Below are positions 1-10,609 of a stretch of DNA of 64,000 nt, piece after piece. Position 1 is the first letter of the stretch. The number at the start of each line of letters is the position of its first letter. Position numbers and translations under genes: made by a program. Origin of the DNA: Avena insularis (taxonomy: Eukaryota > Streptophyta > Magnoliopsida > Poales > Poaceae). The stretch is taken from contig JAJUPC010000236.1 in the NCBI GenBank assembly GCA_023614405.1, positions 186,001 through 250,000 of the forward strand, in the 5' to 3' direction. The notes under the pieces are model-generated. The model saw nothing but the letters and a program-made list of their open reading frames with translations. It was not told the origin of the DNA and did not search any database.

Positions 1-647
1 CCAAACCATATCTCCAGGCTCGAACAACACTTCTTTCCTTGCTTGATTCCTTGCAGCAGCAATGTTCTTGCATTTCTTCTCAATAGCCTCTCGAGTCTTC
101 TCATGTATTTTCTTCACATAATCAGCATGTTTTGATGCCTCCATATCAACTCTGTCATGTAATGGCAGAGGCAACATATCAAGTGGCGTCAATGGCTTGA
201 AACCATACACCACCTCAAAAGGACAAAGCTGAGTAGTTGAATGCACAGCCCTATTGTAAGCAAACTCAACATGTGGTAAACACTCTTCCCCTCCCGCAGA
301 TTCTTTTTAATCATGGTGCTTAGCAGTTGTGACAATGTTTGATTCACCACCTCCGTTTGACCATCTGTTTGGGGATGACATGTAGTACTGAACAGCAACT
401 TCGTTCCTAGCTTTCCCCATAAGGTCTTCCAAAAGTAGCTCATGAAATTCACATCACGAGAAACAATCGTCTTTGGTACTCCATGTAATCTCACGATGTC
501 CCTGAAAAACAGGTTAGCAACATGCGATGCATCGTCGCTTTTGTGGCAGGCAATAAAATGAGCCATCTTAGAGATCCTATCCACTACCACAAATATAGAA
601 TCATGACCTCTCTGAGTTTTAGGTAGACCTAACACAAAATCCATACT
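1..647 (-). pseudogene. Integrase, partial (element A)
   Basis: Integrase core fragment that would join element cDNA to host DNA. The stretch around [13 protein letters not shown] carries the first catalytic Asp, and [13 protein letters not shown] carries the catalytic Glu. In between, the second-Asp motif reads SRDVNF where other copies in the window read SDRDVKF, so that region is altered. The C-terminal part runs off the left edge out of frame. The zinc-binding N-terminus is missing because a deletion joins this fragment directly to the RT fragment on its right. Confidence 0.9.
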
Positions 648-1462
648 TGACTAACATTCATCGGAGTAGGACAATTCTGAATTGATTCAATTTTAGATTG
701 ATCTACCTCTACTCCATGCTTAGAAACAACAAATCCGAGGAATATGACCTTATCTTTTGCAAATGTACACTTCTCAAGATTAGCATACAGTTTATTATCA
801 CGTAACACTTGCAAACCTTGTCTAATATGAGTGCAATGTTCAGATTCGGTGTGGCTGTATATGAGTATATCATCAAAGTAAACAACCACGAAACGACCAA
901 TAAACTCTCTCAAAACATGATTCATCAAATGCATGAAAGTACTAGGTGCATTAGTAAGACCAAACGGCATAACTAACCACTCATACAAACCGAATTTAGT
1001 TTTGAAAGCAGTTTTCCATTCATCCTCTTCTTTCATCCTAATTTGATGATAACCACTACGCAAGTCAATTTTAGAGAAAACAGAAGCACCACTCAATTCA
1101 TCTAGCATATCCTCTAAGCGTGGAATAGGATGACGATATCGAATAGTGATGTTATTAATCGCTCTACAATCAACACACATGCGCCATGTACCATCTTTCT
1201 TAGGAACTAAAATAACAGGAACAGCACAAGGGCTAAGAGAGACACGAATGTACCCTTTATCCAGCAACGCTTGTACTTGCTTCTGAATTTCCTTAGTTTC
1301 TTGAGATTAGTCTGTAAGGTGCATGGTTGGGAAGTGTGGCGCCAGGAATCAGGTCCACTTGATGTTCTATACCACGCAATGGAGGCAAACCTGCGGGTAC
1401 GTCTTCTGGAAACACATCCCCAAAGTCCTGCAAAACAGAAGAGGCACCAAGAGAAATAGGGG
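648..1462 (-). pseudogene. Reverse transcriptase, partial (element A)
   Basis: RT fingers and palm. [18 protein letters not shown], a conserved [11 protein letters not shown] block, [10 protein letters not shown] and the catalytic YFDDILIYS are all readable, and the segment ends at NVSQV where RNase H should begin. RNase H and the integrase N-terminus are deleted at 645-647. The RT N-terminal part (about 1270-1462) is frame-shifted relative to the palm. Compared with element B this RT palm is in better condition, but it cannot belong to a working polyprotein. Confidence 0.93.
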
Positions 1463-2635
1463 TCATGTCGTTAGAAACAATACCTCGCCCTTATACATGA
1501 GCACAAGTGGCATGGCTGTAGGATCCTCACGAAACTCTCTCATATCCTCCTTGGTGGCTAGTATCAATAACCCAGACACTCTCTCACTTTTCATTATATC
1601 ACTCAATTTAGGCTCAATTACATCAGGAACAGCTGTAACACAGTCTCGCCGAGTGGTAGTATCTTCCTTCAAGTTCACCTCTATCTTCTGGCGAGAATCA
1701 TTCACAATTTCATGTGGTGTCATTGGCTGCATAGTAATCTTCTTCCCTTTGAATTCCAAGTGATATGTATTGGCTCGGCCATTGTGTTGCACATGGCGAT
1801 CATAGAGCCAAGGCCGACCCAATAGTAGGTGACAAACAGTCATAGGAACCACATCAAAATCAATAGAATCTTTCTATGGACCTATTTGAAAATTCACACG
1901 TACCATATGATTTACCTTCATCTCACCATTGTTGCTCAACCATTGTATGTAGTATGGCTTGGGATGAGGTAAGTATGTCAAATTCAGTTTGGCACATAGT
2001 TCCTTACTTGCAAGATTTCTGCAGCTACCTCCATCAATAATTACCTTGCAAGCTTTGTTTGGTCCAACTAGAGCTTTTGTTTGGAACAAGTTGCAACCCT
2101 GGGATTCCTCAACCGGTTGCACACTAAGTACACGTGACGATACGACAATAGTGGGTGCACGCTCAGCATATGCATCAGCACCTTCCTCGCCGTCATCAAT
2201 ATCATCATCAGAAGCTTCATCTCCACTTTCTACTTCACCTTGTTCATTAACAAACATAACCTTGCTGTTTGGACAATCCTTCTTGTAGTGACCTCTACCT
2301 CCACAAGTATGGCACACCACATCACGAGTACGTGTAGTAGACATGTTGGAACCCGAGCTAGCAGCAGGAGCAGCGGGTTTCCGAGCATTAGAACCAAACG
2401 AAGGTGTACTTGCTGGTTTGGCCGATGGTGTAAATGGACCAGCAGCTGGTGGCGCGGCTGTATGAGGAGTAGGTCTGGCTGAAAATCTGCTGGAGGATGG
2501 AAAAGGAGTGCGTGACTTCGCCTCTTCTGCCAACTGGGATTCGGCCTCTCTAGCATGATGAAACAACTCATTCATGGTCTCATACTTGTGATGACGAACA
2601 ATCCTTTTGATCGGTAACTTCAAATTGTTTAGGAA
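1463..2635 (-). pseudogene. Protease and Gag C-terminal half (element A)
   Basis: Read right to left this gives the Gag C-terminal region, a CCHC zinc knuckle (CHTCGGRGHYKKDC, about 2270-2315), an acidic linker, and a retropepsin-like domain with IIDGGSCRNLAS and [13 protein letters not shown] stop near 1873 interrupts the protease, and a one-base loss near 1480 breaks the join to RT. At the Gag end an in-frame TGA near 2630 replaces an Arg codon seen in the other copies. The knuckle should bind element RNA and the protease should cut the polyprotein; that is family knowledge. Confidence 0.9.
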
Positions 2636-3490
2636 TCACTGCATGGTCATCTCAATGGACTCACGAATTCTAGCACGCTGCATAAGCATCTCCATCTCCA
2701 TGTAGTACTCATCAACTGTCATGGTGCCTTGCTTCAGTTGCGTCAATTTATCAAAAACTGATCGTAAGTAGTTGGTTGGTACGAAACGAGCCTTCATGAT
2801 TTCCTTCATCTCGCGCCAATCCATCACAGGAAGTTCATTATCCTCCCGCCTATGTTGCACAAGAGCATCCCACCAACGCAAAGCATAACCATCAAATTCA
2901 GATGCTGCAAGCTTGACCTTCTTATCTTCTGGATAGTCAAATAAGTGCCAGAGTTTCTCAATCTTCAATTCCCAAGTGAGGTAGTCTTTAGGATCAATGG
3001 AACCATCAAACTTAGGAATCGAGAATTTTGGCTTGCCCAAACCGTCATCAGCAGCTTGGTTAGGCACACGTGGACCACGCCCAAGATGGGTAAACCCACG
3101 ACCATGAGCAGGTGCATGGATAGGGGGAATAACACGTCCCCTGCCAACATGTGGAGCAACATCAACAGCGCTACCCTCATCGAAATCATCAAAGGCATCA
3201 TCATGTTGAGGATTTTCTCTTCTATGTAAGGCGGCTGTTAAACCCTCAATGGACTGCTGCAAAGTGGTGACATTGACATTAAGCGTAGCCACTTGCGTTT
3301 GGATAGTATCAACCGTCCCAACATGTTGATCCAATCTCATATTCATATCTTGGAGATTCTTGTTAATGGCATCTGTTGTGTTAGTAAACACACGTGTCAA
3401 GTGGGATTTCAATGCCTTATATTCACGCCAATTGACGAGCTCCTCATCTTTCTTTTTCTGCAACACAACATCATCATCACTAGTAGACAT
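2636..3490 (-). pseudogene. Gag N-terminal half (element A)
   Basis: The start is chosen at the ATG complementary to 3488-3490 (MSTSDDDVVLQKKKDEEL), which matches the start in element B; the open frame runs further upstream into the leader. A predicted helical or coiled N-terminal stretch is followed by a Gly/Arg-rich linker and the capsid-like region (PKFSIPKFDGSIDPKDYLTW and MKARFVPTNYLRSVFDKL). It ends at the in-frame TGA near 2633. The coding sequence is otherwise continuous over about 285 codons. Confidence 0.9.
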
Positions 3491-3593
3491 GATTAGTAGG
3501 TTAGTGCAAAAATCAGAATCTGTATGGTGGAAACTCTCACAACTCACTCACAACTAATAAGAAAGGAGATCTTACCGTTACAAAGTGAATAGA

Positions 3594-3598
3594 GATGC
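3594..3598. other. Target-site duplication of element B, left copy (GATGC)
   Basis: GATGC directly precedes the 5' LTR of element B, and the same five bases (11096-11100) follow its 3' LTR. Removing B and one GATGC restores an uninterrupted leader of element A, matching the corresponding leader of B near 5430-5450. This proves the insertion site. Confidence 0.95.
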
Positions 3599-4485
3599 TG
3601 ATGAGGACATCCATACTATTCCACTATCTCCTACTCCTATTCACAATGAAGATGTTGCTGCAAAGAACAAATCCAATGAAATCAGGATTGGACCCATTAC
3701 AAGAGCTCGTGCAAAGCTGATTGAGCAAAAGGTGAATTCACTCTTAATTGAACCTAATGTTTTACTTAATGAGAACTTTATACTACCTAAGTCTATGCAT
3801 CTTTGTATGATCAGGTTTATTGATAACACAAGCGTTGCGCGAGGAGGAGGAGAGTTGCAGCAAGAAGGACAAGCGCAGATTTCCAATATCAACAAGTGCG
3901 CGAGGGAGGAGTGGGAGGCATGCGCACTAGGAGGCAATGAGGAAATCACGTATGAGCAAGAGAGAGAGATGGCGCACCCAGAATTACATGTTTGAGGTGT
4001 TCCACGACGTTTGGACTGCGTGCCAATAAGGCCAAACCCATATATGGGTCGGTATGTATCAGTTTGAGTCGAACCGAGTCAGTTTGGGCCAAGTTATGGC
4101 TGTTTTTAGGCCCGTTTAGAGGGGAGGACGCCCCAGCCCTCATATAAACCTCTGTAGCCGTCACAAGTTAGGATTTAGACCACGTTAAAATATTTTGGAG
4201 TTGCTTCTTTCATAGAACCTCTAGAATTACCCTGTGTTCGAATCTACCAACTATAATTGAGTGTGATCTGTTGTTCCATTGGGAATTAGTAGATTGCGTA
4301 TCACCGTTAAGTGGTCATGGCTGCGTGCGCAAGAGTGTGGTGTTGTGAATATCCTACAAGGTTCGAGATCTGTTGCGCTGGCATCAGGGATCGAGCGGGA
4401 GAGATCATAGCTACGCACTAGTTATCTATCATCCACCATCATCATCACCATCCGCTTACTGAGAAGATCGGGCCACCCCATATCA
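3599..4485 (+). repeat. 5' LTR of element B
   Basis: Starts TG and ends CA, and matches 10213-11095 along its whole length. U3 contains an open frame (3597-3995) coding for the DDEDIH...GPITRARAK tail. A TATA-like box is at 4141-4150. Unlike most other LTRs of this family in the window, it has no CCGG or TGCCGCGGCA palindrome array. Confidence 0.95.
4141..4150 (+). promoter_or_regulatory. Probable TATA box in 5' LTR of element B
   Basis: CATATAAACC lies in the 3' half of the LTR, at the expected U3/R position. It recurs in the 3' LTR around 10755. Transcription start would be about 30 bases downstream; this is inferred from position only. Confidence 0.5.
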
Positions 4486-4487
4486 TC

Positions 4488-4500
4488 TTGATATCAAATT
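4488..4500 (+). other. Degraded primer-binding site of element B
   Basis: Two bases after the LTR the sequence reads TTGATATCAAA. Element A has TTGGTATCAGA at the same place (12009-12020, minus), the usual complement of initiator-Met tRNA. The two differences are both G-to-A in this strand. Confidence 0.75.
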
Positions 4501-5539
4501 TCCTCGTTGCGTCGGTAAGCAATCCACAATCCATCCATAGATTAGAGAGTGTTTTTCATCCTATACAGAAAAAGCCCCACAAAACGAGTTGTCATAGCCT
4601 AGATTACATCGTAATCGAGTAATAGTTGCTGGTCGAGTTCCTCTATTAGATTAGATTTAGATCTGTTCTTCGTAGATTTGTTTTCTAGTTGTTCTAGTTG
4701 TTTTCCACCATCTTTTTCCACTACCATCAAGTCAGATCCGACCCAAGTAAAGAGTCCTAGTTGTGTACTATTTGGCAAGTCGAAATAAAAAAAAAATTGG
4801 CTCGCTGCCTCACGCCTGACCGCAGACAGGTCTGTGCTCTAGCGTGAAATTTTTTTTTTGGACCGTCGCCTTACCACAGACCGGTCTGTCCTCATACGAG
4901 AATTTTTTGGAGTCTGCCGACCTCCTGCCGCGGCAGGATTTTAGGCCTTTTTTCTGCCGTGGCAGAGACCAATTCTCAGGTCAATTTTTTTTCTTTTTTG
5001 TTTATTTTTTTACTGAGTCCACATAGCGTACCTATCCTTGTGAGCCTTAGTAAGCCTTTCTTTGTGTCTAAAACTATCCTACGAGACTAGCGTGCTTAGT
5101 GCTCTGCGGGCTGCTCAGTTTAGCAATATTGTGCCCGTTTCGTTGAGACATTGCTAGCGTCTCTCCTTGTGCATTGCAACACGAGCATTCCTCCGACATA
5201 CCTTACTTGTTTGAGCTCTTTTTCATAGTTGCAATTGCCCCATTTATCTCCACCGTGTGTGTTTCCGTGGGTCTTTGTCATACGATCAGCACTAGGACTT
5301 GTTTTCGGTGTAGTTTGGATACCATACCTACAGCTCCACCATAAATACCTTGTGTGCCCTATGATCATTCTCTATACCTTTGATATTCACTTCATCACAT
5401 CAGTGCATCAATTTTTGATTTTGTTTGGTAGAGCATCTCTATTCACTTTGGAACGGTAAGATCTCCTTTCTTATTAGTTGTGAGTGAGATGTGAGAGTTC
5501 CACCATACAGATTTTGATTTTTGCACTAACCTACTAATC
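4501..5539 (+). other. Leader (5' UTR) of element B with palindromic motifs
   Basis: About 1 kb without a supported gene between primer site and gag. At 4800-4990 it holds several palindrome-like motifs: CAGACAGGTCTG, CAGACCGGTCTG, CTGCCGCGGCAG and CTGCCGTGGCAG, next to T-runs. The last 150 bases before the ATG are conserved with elements A and C3. Confidence 0.8.
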
Positions 5540-7771
5540 ATGTCTTCTAGTGATGATGATGTTGTGATGCAGAAAAAGAAGGATGAGGAGCTTGTTAATT
5601 GGCGTGAATATGAGGCTTTGAAGTCCCACTTGACACGTGTGTTTACTAACACGACAGATGCCATTGACAAGAATCTCCAGGATATGAATATGAGATTGGA
5701 TCAGCATGTTGGAACGGTTGATACTATTCAAACGCAAGTGGCTACGCTCAATGTCAATGTCACCGCTTTGCAGCAGTCCATTGAGGGTTTGACAGCTGCC
5801 TTACATAGAAGGGAAGATCCTCAACATGATGATGCCTTTGATGATTTTGATGAGGGTAGCGTTGTGGATGTTGCTCCACATGTTGGCAGGGGACGTGCTA
5901 TTCCCCCTGTCCATGCACCTGCTCATGGCCGTGGGTTTGCCCCTCTTGGGCGTGCTCAACATGTGTCCAACCAAACTGCTGATGATGGTTTGGGCAAGCC
6001 AAAATTCTCAATTCCTAAGTTTGATGGTTCCATTGATCCTGAAGACTACCTCACATGGGAGTTGAAGATTGAGAAACGCTGGCGCTTATTTGACTATCCA
6101 GAAGATAAGAAGGTCAAGCTTGCAGCATCTGAATTTGATGGTTATGCTTTGCGTTGGTGCGATGCTCTTGTGCAACATAGGAGGGAGGACAATGAACTTC
6201 CTGTGATGGATTGGCACGAGATGAAACAAATCATGAAAGCTCGTTTCGTACCAACCAACTACTTGCGATCAGTTTTTGATAAATTGACGCAACTCAAGCA
6301 AGGCACCATGATAGTTGATGAGTACTACATGGAGATGGAGATGCTTATGCAGCGTGCTCGAGTTCGCGAGTCTATTGAGATGACCATGCAGCGATTACTA
6401 AACAATATGAAGTTGCCAATCAAGAGCATAGTGCGTCATCACAAGTATGAGACCATGAATGAGCTATTGCACCATGCTAGAGAGGCTGAATCCCAGTTGG
6501 CAGAAGAGGCAAAGTCACGCGCTCGTTTTCCATCCTCCAGCAGATATTCGGCCAGATCTATTCCTCCTACAGTCACGCCACCAGCTGCTGTTCCGTTTAC
6601 ACCATCGGCCAAACCAGCAAGTACACCTTCGTTTGGTGCTAATGCTCGGAAACCCGCTGCCCCTGCTGCTAGCTCGGGTTCCAACATGTCTACTGCACGT
6701 ACTCGTGTTGTGGTGTGCCATACTTGTGGAGGTAGAGGTCACTACAAGAAGGATTGTCCAAATAGCAAGGTTATGTTTGTTAATGAACAAGGTGAAGTAG
6801 AAAGTGGAGATGAAGCTTCTGATGATGATATTGATGACGACGAGGTTGGTGCTAATGCATATGCTGAGCGTGCACCCACGATTGTCGTATCTTCATGTGT
6901 ACTTAGTGTGCAACCGGTTGAGGAATCCCAGCATTGCAACCTGTTCCAAACAAAAGCTCTAGTTGGACCAAACAAAGCTTGCAAGGTCATTATTGATGGA
7001 GGTAGCTGCAGAAATCTTGCAAGTAAGGAACTATGTGCCAAACTGAATTTGACATACTTACCTCATCCCAAGCCATACTACATACAATGGTTGAGCAACA
7101 ATGGTGAGATGAAGGTAAATCATATGGTACGAGTGAACTTTCAAATAGGGCCATACAAAGATTCTATTGATTTTGATGTGGTTCCTATGACTGTTTGTCA
7201 CCTACTATTGGGTCGGCCTTGGCTCTATGATCGCCATGTGCAACACAATGGCCGAGCCAATACATATCACTTGGAATTCAAAGGAAAGAAGATTACTATG
7301 CAGCCAATGACACCAAAAGAAATTGTGAATGATTCTCGCCAGAAGAAAGAGGTGAACTTGAAGGAAGATACTACCACTCGGCGAGATTGCATGACAGCTG
7401 TTCCTGATGTAATTGAGCCTAAATTGAGTGATATAACGAAAAGTGAGAGAGTGCCTGGTTTATTGATATTAGCCACTAAGGAAGATATGAGAGAATTTCG
7501 TGAGGATCCTACAGCCATGCCACTTGTGCTCATGTATAAGGGCGAGGTATTGGTTTCTAACGACATGACCCCTATTTCTCTTGGTGTCTCGTCTGTTTTG
7601 CAGGACTTTGGGGATGTGTTTCCAGAAGATGTACCCGCAGGCTTACCTCCATTACATGGTATAGAACATCAAGTGGACTTGATTCCTGGTGCCACACTTC
7701 CCAACCGTGCACCTTACAGACTAATCCTCAAGAAACTAAGGAAATTCGAAGCAAGTACAAGCGTTGGATAA
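5540..7771 (+). pseudogene. Gag-protease and start of RT (element B polyprotein, 5' part)
   Basis: 743-codon open frame starting MSSSDDDVVMQKKKD; the same start is conserved in A and C3. Order: N-terminal helix-rich Gag (1-100), Gly/Arg linker, capsid-like core (about 150-300), Pro/Ala/Ser-rich stretch, CCHC knuckle with Cys393, Cys396, His401 and Cys406, acidic linker, and retropepsin-like domain with Asp486 in IIDGGSC and LLLGRPWL near 555. The RT entry block PNRAPYR is near the end. Gag would coat element RNA and the protease mature the polyprotein. The frame is lost just after 7715 by several one- or two-base indels, so RT is not joined in frame. Confidence 0.93.
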
Positions 7772-7952
7772 AGCGTACATTCGTGTTTCTCTTAGCCCTT
7801 GTGTTGTTCTGTTATTTTAGTTCCTAAGAAAGATGGTACATGGCATGTGTGTTGATGTAGAGCGATTAATAACATCACTATTCGATATCGTCATCCTATT
7901 CCACGCTTAGAGGATATGCTCGATGAATTGAGCGGTCTGCTGTTTTCTAAAA
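7772..7952 (+). pseudogene. RT N-terminal segment destroyed by clustered indels (element B)
   Basis: The nucleotide sequence still aligns with the RT fingers of the copies at 42360-42600 and 57590-57800, but at least six small indels between about 7715 and 7975 scramble all frames. The normally conserved CVDCRAIN and [11 protein letters not shown] blocks are lost or shifted. Coding on both sides is long and open, so the damage is local. Confidence 0.85.
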
Positions 7953-9758
7953 TTGACTTCATGTAGTGGTTATCATAAAATTAAGATGAAAGAAGGGGAT
8001 GAATGGAAAACTGCTTTCAAAACTAAATTCAGCTTGTATGAGTGGTTAGTTATGCCGTTTGGTCTTACTAATGCACCTAGTACTTTCATGCGTTTGATGA
8101 ATCATGTTTTGAGAGAGTTTATTGGTCGTTTTGTGGTTGTTTACTTTGATGATATACTCATATACAGCCACACCGAATCTGAACATTGCACTCATATTAG
8201 ACAAGTTTTGCAAGTGTTACGTGATAATAAACTGTATGCTAATCTTGAGAAGTGTACATTTGCAAAAGATAAGGTCATATTCCTAGGATTTGTTGTTTTT
8301 AAGCATGGAGTAGAGGTAGATCAATCTAAAATTGAATCAATTCAGAATTGGCCTACTCCAATGAATGTAAGTCAAGTGCGTAGTTTCCACGGTCTCGCTG
8401 GTTTCTATAGGCGCTTTGTGAAAGATTTTAGCACCATTGCTGCACCATTAAATGATTTGACAAAGAAAGGTGTTCCTTTTGTATGGGGCGCGGCCCAAGA
8501 CATTGCATTTGATACATTGAAACGTTTGCTTACTTCTGCACCATTGCTTGCATTACCTGATTTTGCGAAGCAATTTGAAGTTGAATGTGATGCTAGTGGT
8601 ATAGGCATAGGTGGCGTTTTGATACAAGAGGGTCGGCCTATCGCTTATTTTTCTGAGAAATTGACTGGTGCTCGTTTGAATTATTCAATCTATGATAAAG
8701 AATTGTATGCACTTGTGAGAGTACTTGAAGTTTGGCAACATTATTTGTGGCCAAAGGAATTCATCATACATTCTGATCATGAAGCATTGAAATACTTGAA
8801 AGCTCAATCCAACTTGCATAGAAGATTAGCTAAATGGGTTGAGTTCATTGAGTCTTTTCCTTACATCATTAACTATAAGAAGGGAAAAGAGAACGTTGTT
8901 GCTGATGCTCTATCTAGGAAGAACATGCTATTAACCAATCTTGATGTTAAAATTCCTGGATTAGAAGCTATTTGTGCACTTTATGCAACTGACCATGATT
9001 TTGCTGAACCATATCGTTTATGTGCTCTTAGAAACGCATGGGATAAGTATCATATACATGATGGATATTTGTTTCGAGCTAACAAACTATGTATTCCAGA
9101 ATCGTGCTATGCTTTGTTCTTAGTGCAGGAATCACATGCTGGTGGTTTGATGGGTCACTTTGGGCGTGAGAAGACATTGCTCATGCTTGCTGATCATTTT
9201 TATTGGCCCAAGATGAGGCGTGATGTGTACAGATTTGTGAGCAGATGCATTACTTACCACAAGTCGATATCCAAGCTGAAGCCTCACGGTTTGTATACAC
9301 CTCTCTCTGAACCTACTACTCCATGGGAAGACATTAGTATGGATTTTGTGCTAGGTCTACCTAAAACTCAGAGAGGTCATGATTCTATATTTGTGGTAGT
9401 GGATAGGTTCTCTAAGATGGCTCATTTTATTTCCTGCCACAAAAGCGACGATGCGTCGCATGTTGCTAACCTGTTTTTCAGGGACATCGTGAGATTACAT
9501 GGAGTACCAAAGATGATTGTTTCTGACCGTGATGTGAAGTTCATGAGCTACTTCTGGAAGACCTTATGGGGGAAGCTAGGAACGAAGTTGTTGTTCAGTA
9601 CTACATGTCACCCCCAAACAGATGGTCAAACGGAGGTGGTGAATAGAACATTGTCACAGCTGCTAAGGACCATGATTAAAAAGAATATGCGGGAGTGGGA
9701 AGAGTGTTTGCCACATGTTGAGTTCGCTTACAACAGGGCTGTGCATTCAACTACTTAG
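7953..9758 (+). pseudogene. RT palm, RNase H and integrase (element B polyprotein, 3' part)
   Basis: 601 codons. The RT palm has YFDD at residues 64-67. RNase H acidic residues are Asp213, Glu250, Asp275 and Asp318. The integrase zinc domain has His395, His402 and Cys432, but the fourth ligand is Tyr435 (CITY where the C5 copy has CITC). The integrase core has Asp464, Asp525 and Glu561, with 35 residues between the second Asp and the Glu. The frame ends at a TAG at 9756-9758 where other copies have a Gln codon (CAG). RT and RNase H would copy RNA to DNA and integrase would insert it. Confidence 0.93.
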
Positions 9759-10212
9759 CTTTGTCCTTTTGAGGTGGTGTATGGTTTCAAGCCATTGACG
9801 CCACTTGATATGTTGCCTCTGCCATTACATGAGAGAGTTGATATGGAGGCATCAAAACGTGCTGATTATGTGAAGAAAATACATGAGAAGACTCGAGAGG
9901 CTATTGAGAAGAAAGGCAAGAACATTGCTGCTGCAAGGAATCAAGCAAGAAAAGAAGTGTTGTTCGAGCCTGGAGATATGGTTTGGGTGCATCTACGCAA
10001 GGACAGTTCCACTACTTCGCAAGTCCAAGTTGAAGCCACTTGGTGCTGGTCCTTACAAAGTGCCAGCCAAAATTAATGATAATGCCTACTCAGTTGATAT
10101 ACCTATTGAGGAGTTTGGTGGTGCTAGCAACAGCTTCAACGTTGCTGATTTATCACCATATGCTGGAGAAGACCTTGGAGCGTCGAGGTCGACGCCTTTT
10201 GAAGGGGGGAGA
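9759..10212 (+). pseudogene. Integrase C-terminal domain (element B)
   Basis: Continuation of integrase after the [22 protein letters not shown], a Lys/Arg-rich helix region and [12 protein letters not shown] are in one frame (from 9774). A one-base difference near 10005 then shifts to the frame of KSKLKPLGAGPYKVPAKIND and STPFEGGR, which ends exactly at the LTR border. No separate chromodomain is recognisable; the LTR-encoded tail takes that position. Confidence 0.88.
10201..10212 (+). other. Polypurine tract of element B
   Basis: GAAGGGGGGAGA sits directly before the 3' LTR, as expected for plus-strand DNA priming. It has a run of six G. Homologous tracts have six G (C3), seven G (C5), a T insertion (C4) or GGGAGGG (C7). 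Confidence 0.9.
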
Positions 10213-10609
10213 TGATGAGGACATCCATACTATTCCACTATCTCCTACTCCTATTCACAATGAAGATGTTGCTGCAAAGAACAAATCCAATGAAATCAGG
10301 ATTGGACCCATTACAAGAGCTCGTGCAAAGCTGATTGAGCAACAGGTGAATTCACTCTTAATTGAACCTGATGTTTTACTTAATGAGAAATTTATACTAC
10401 CTAAGTCTATGCATCTTTGTATGATTAGGTTTATTGATAACACAAGCGTTGCGCGAGGAGTAGGAGAGTTGCAGCAAGAAGGACAAGCGCTGATTTCCAA
10501 TATCAACAAGTGCGCGAGGGAGGAGCGGGAGGCATGCGCACTAGGAGGCAATGAGGAAATCACGTATGAGCAAGAGAGAGAGATGGCGCACCCAGAATTA
10601 CATGTTTGA
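10211..10609 (+). CDS. LTR-encoded C-terminal integrase tail (CR-type motif), element B
   Basis: An open frame starting DDEDIH at the LTR border and running 132 codons into U3, with IRIGPITRARAKLIEQQ and a conserved NEKFILPKSMHLCMIRF block. It lies in the +1 frame relative to the integrase reading frame that ends at the same border. The frame is present in every LTR of this family in the window (for example 3597-3995, 44155-44646 and the minus LTR at 12023-13009). Some CRM elements are known to encode the integrase C-terminus in the LTR; that this tail is translated here is inference. Confidence 0.6.
   Translation, partial: DDEDIHTIPLSPTPIHNEDVAAKNKSNEIRIGPITRARAKLIEQQVNSLLIEPDVLLNEKFILPKSMHLCMIRFIDNTSVARGVGELQQEGQALISNINKCAREEREACALGGNEEITYEQEREMAHPELHV

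Larger units (their letters stand above)
1..3598 (-). mobile_element. CRM-like Ty3/gypsy element A, internal part (left segment)
   Basis: This is the minus-strand internal region of an LTR retrotransposon, read right to left as leader, gag, protease, RT and integrase. The same domains occur in the same order in the plus-strand copy at 3599-11095. Its leader resumes at 11101 after the nested insertion of that copy, and its 5' LTR is at 12023-13009. The 3' LTR lies beyond the left edge of the window. The lineage (centromeric-type chromovirus) is inferred from the LTR-encoded GPVTRARAK tail and the RT/integrase sequence type. The element is broken by stops, single-base indels and a deletion of about 0.96 kb near position 646. 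Confidence 0.93.

Noticed and set aside
6439..7041. Antisense ORFs opposite gag (also near 2230-2571, 41087-41438, 56270-56618)
   Set aside because: They mirror the conserved gag/protease coding strand and recur at the same place in each copy; no independent signal.
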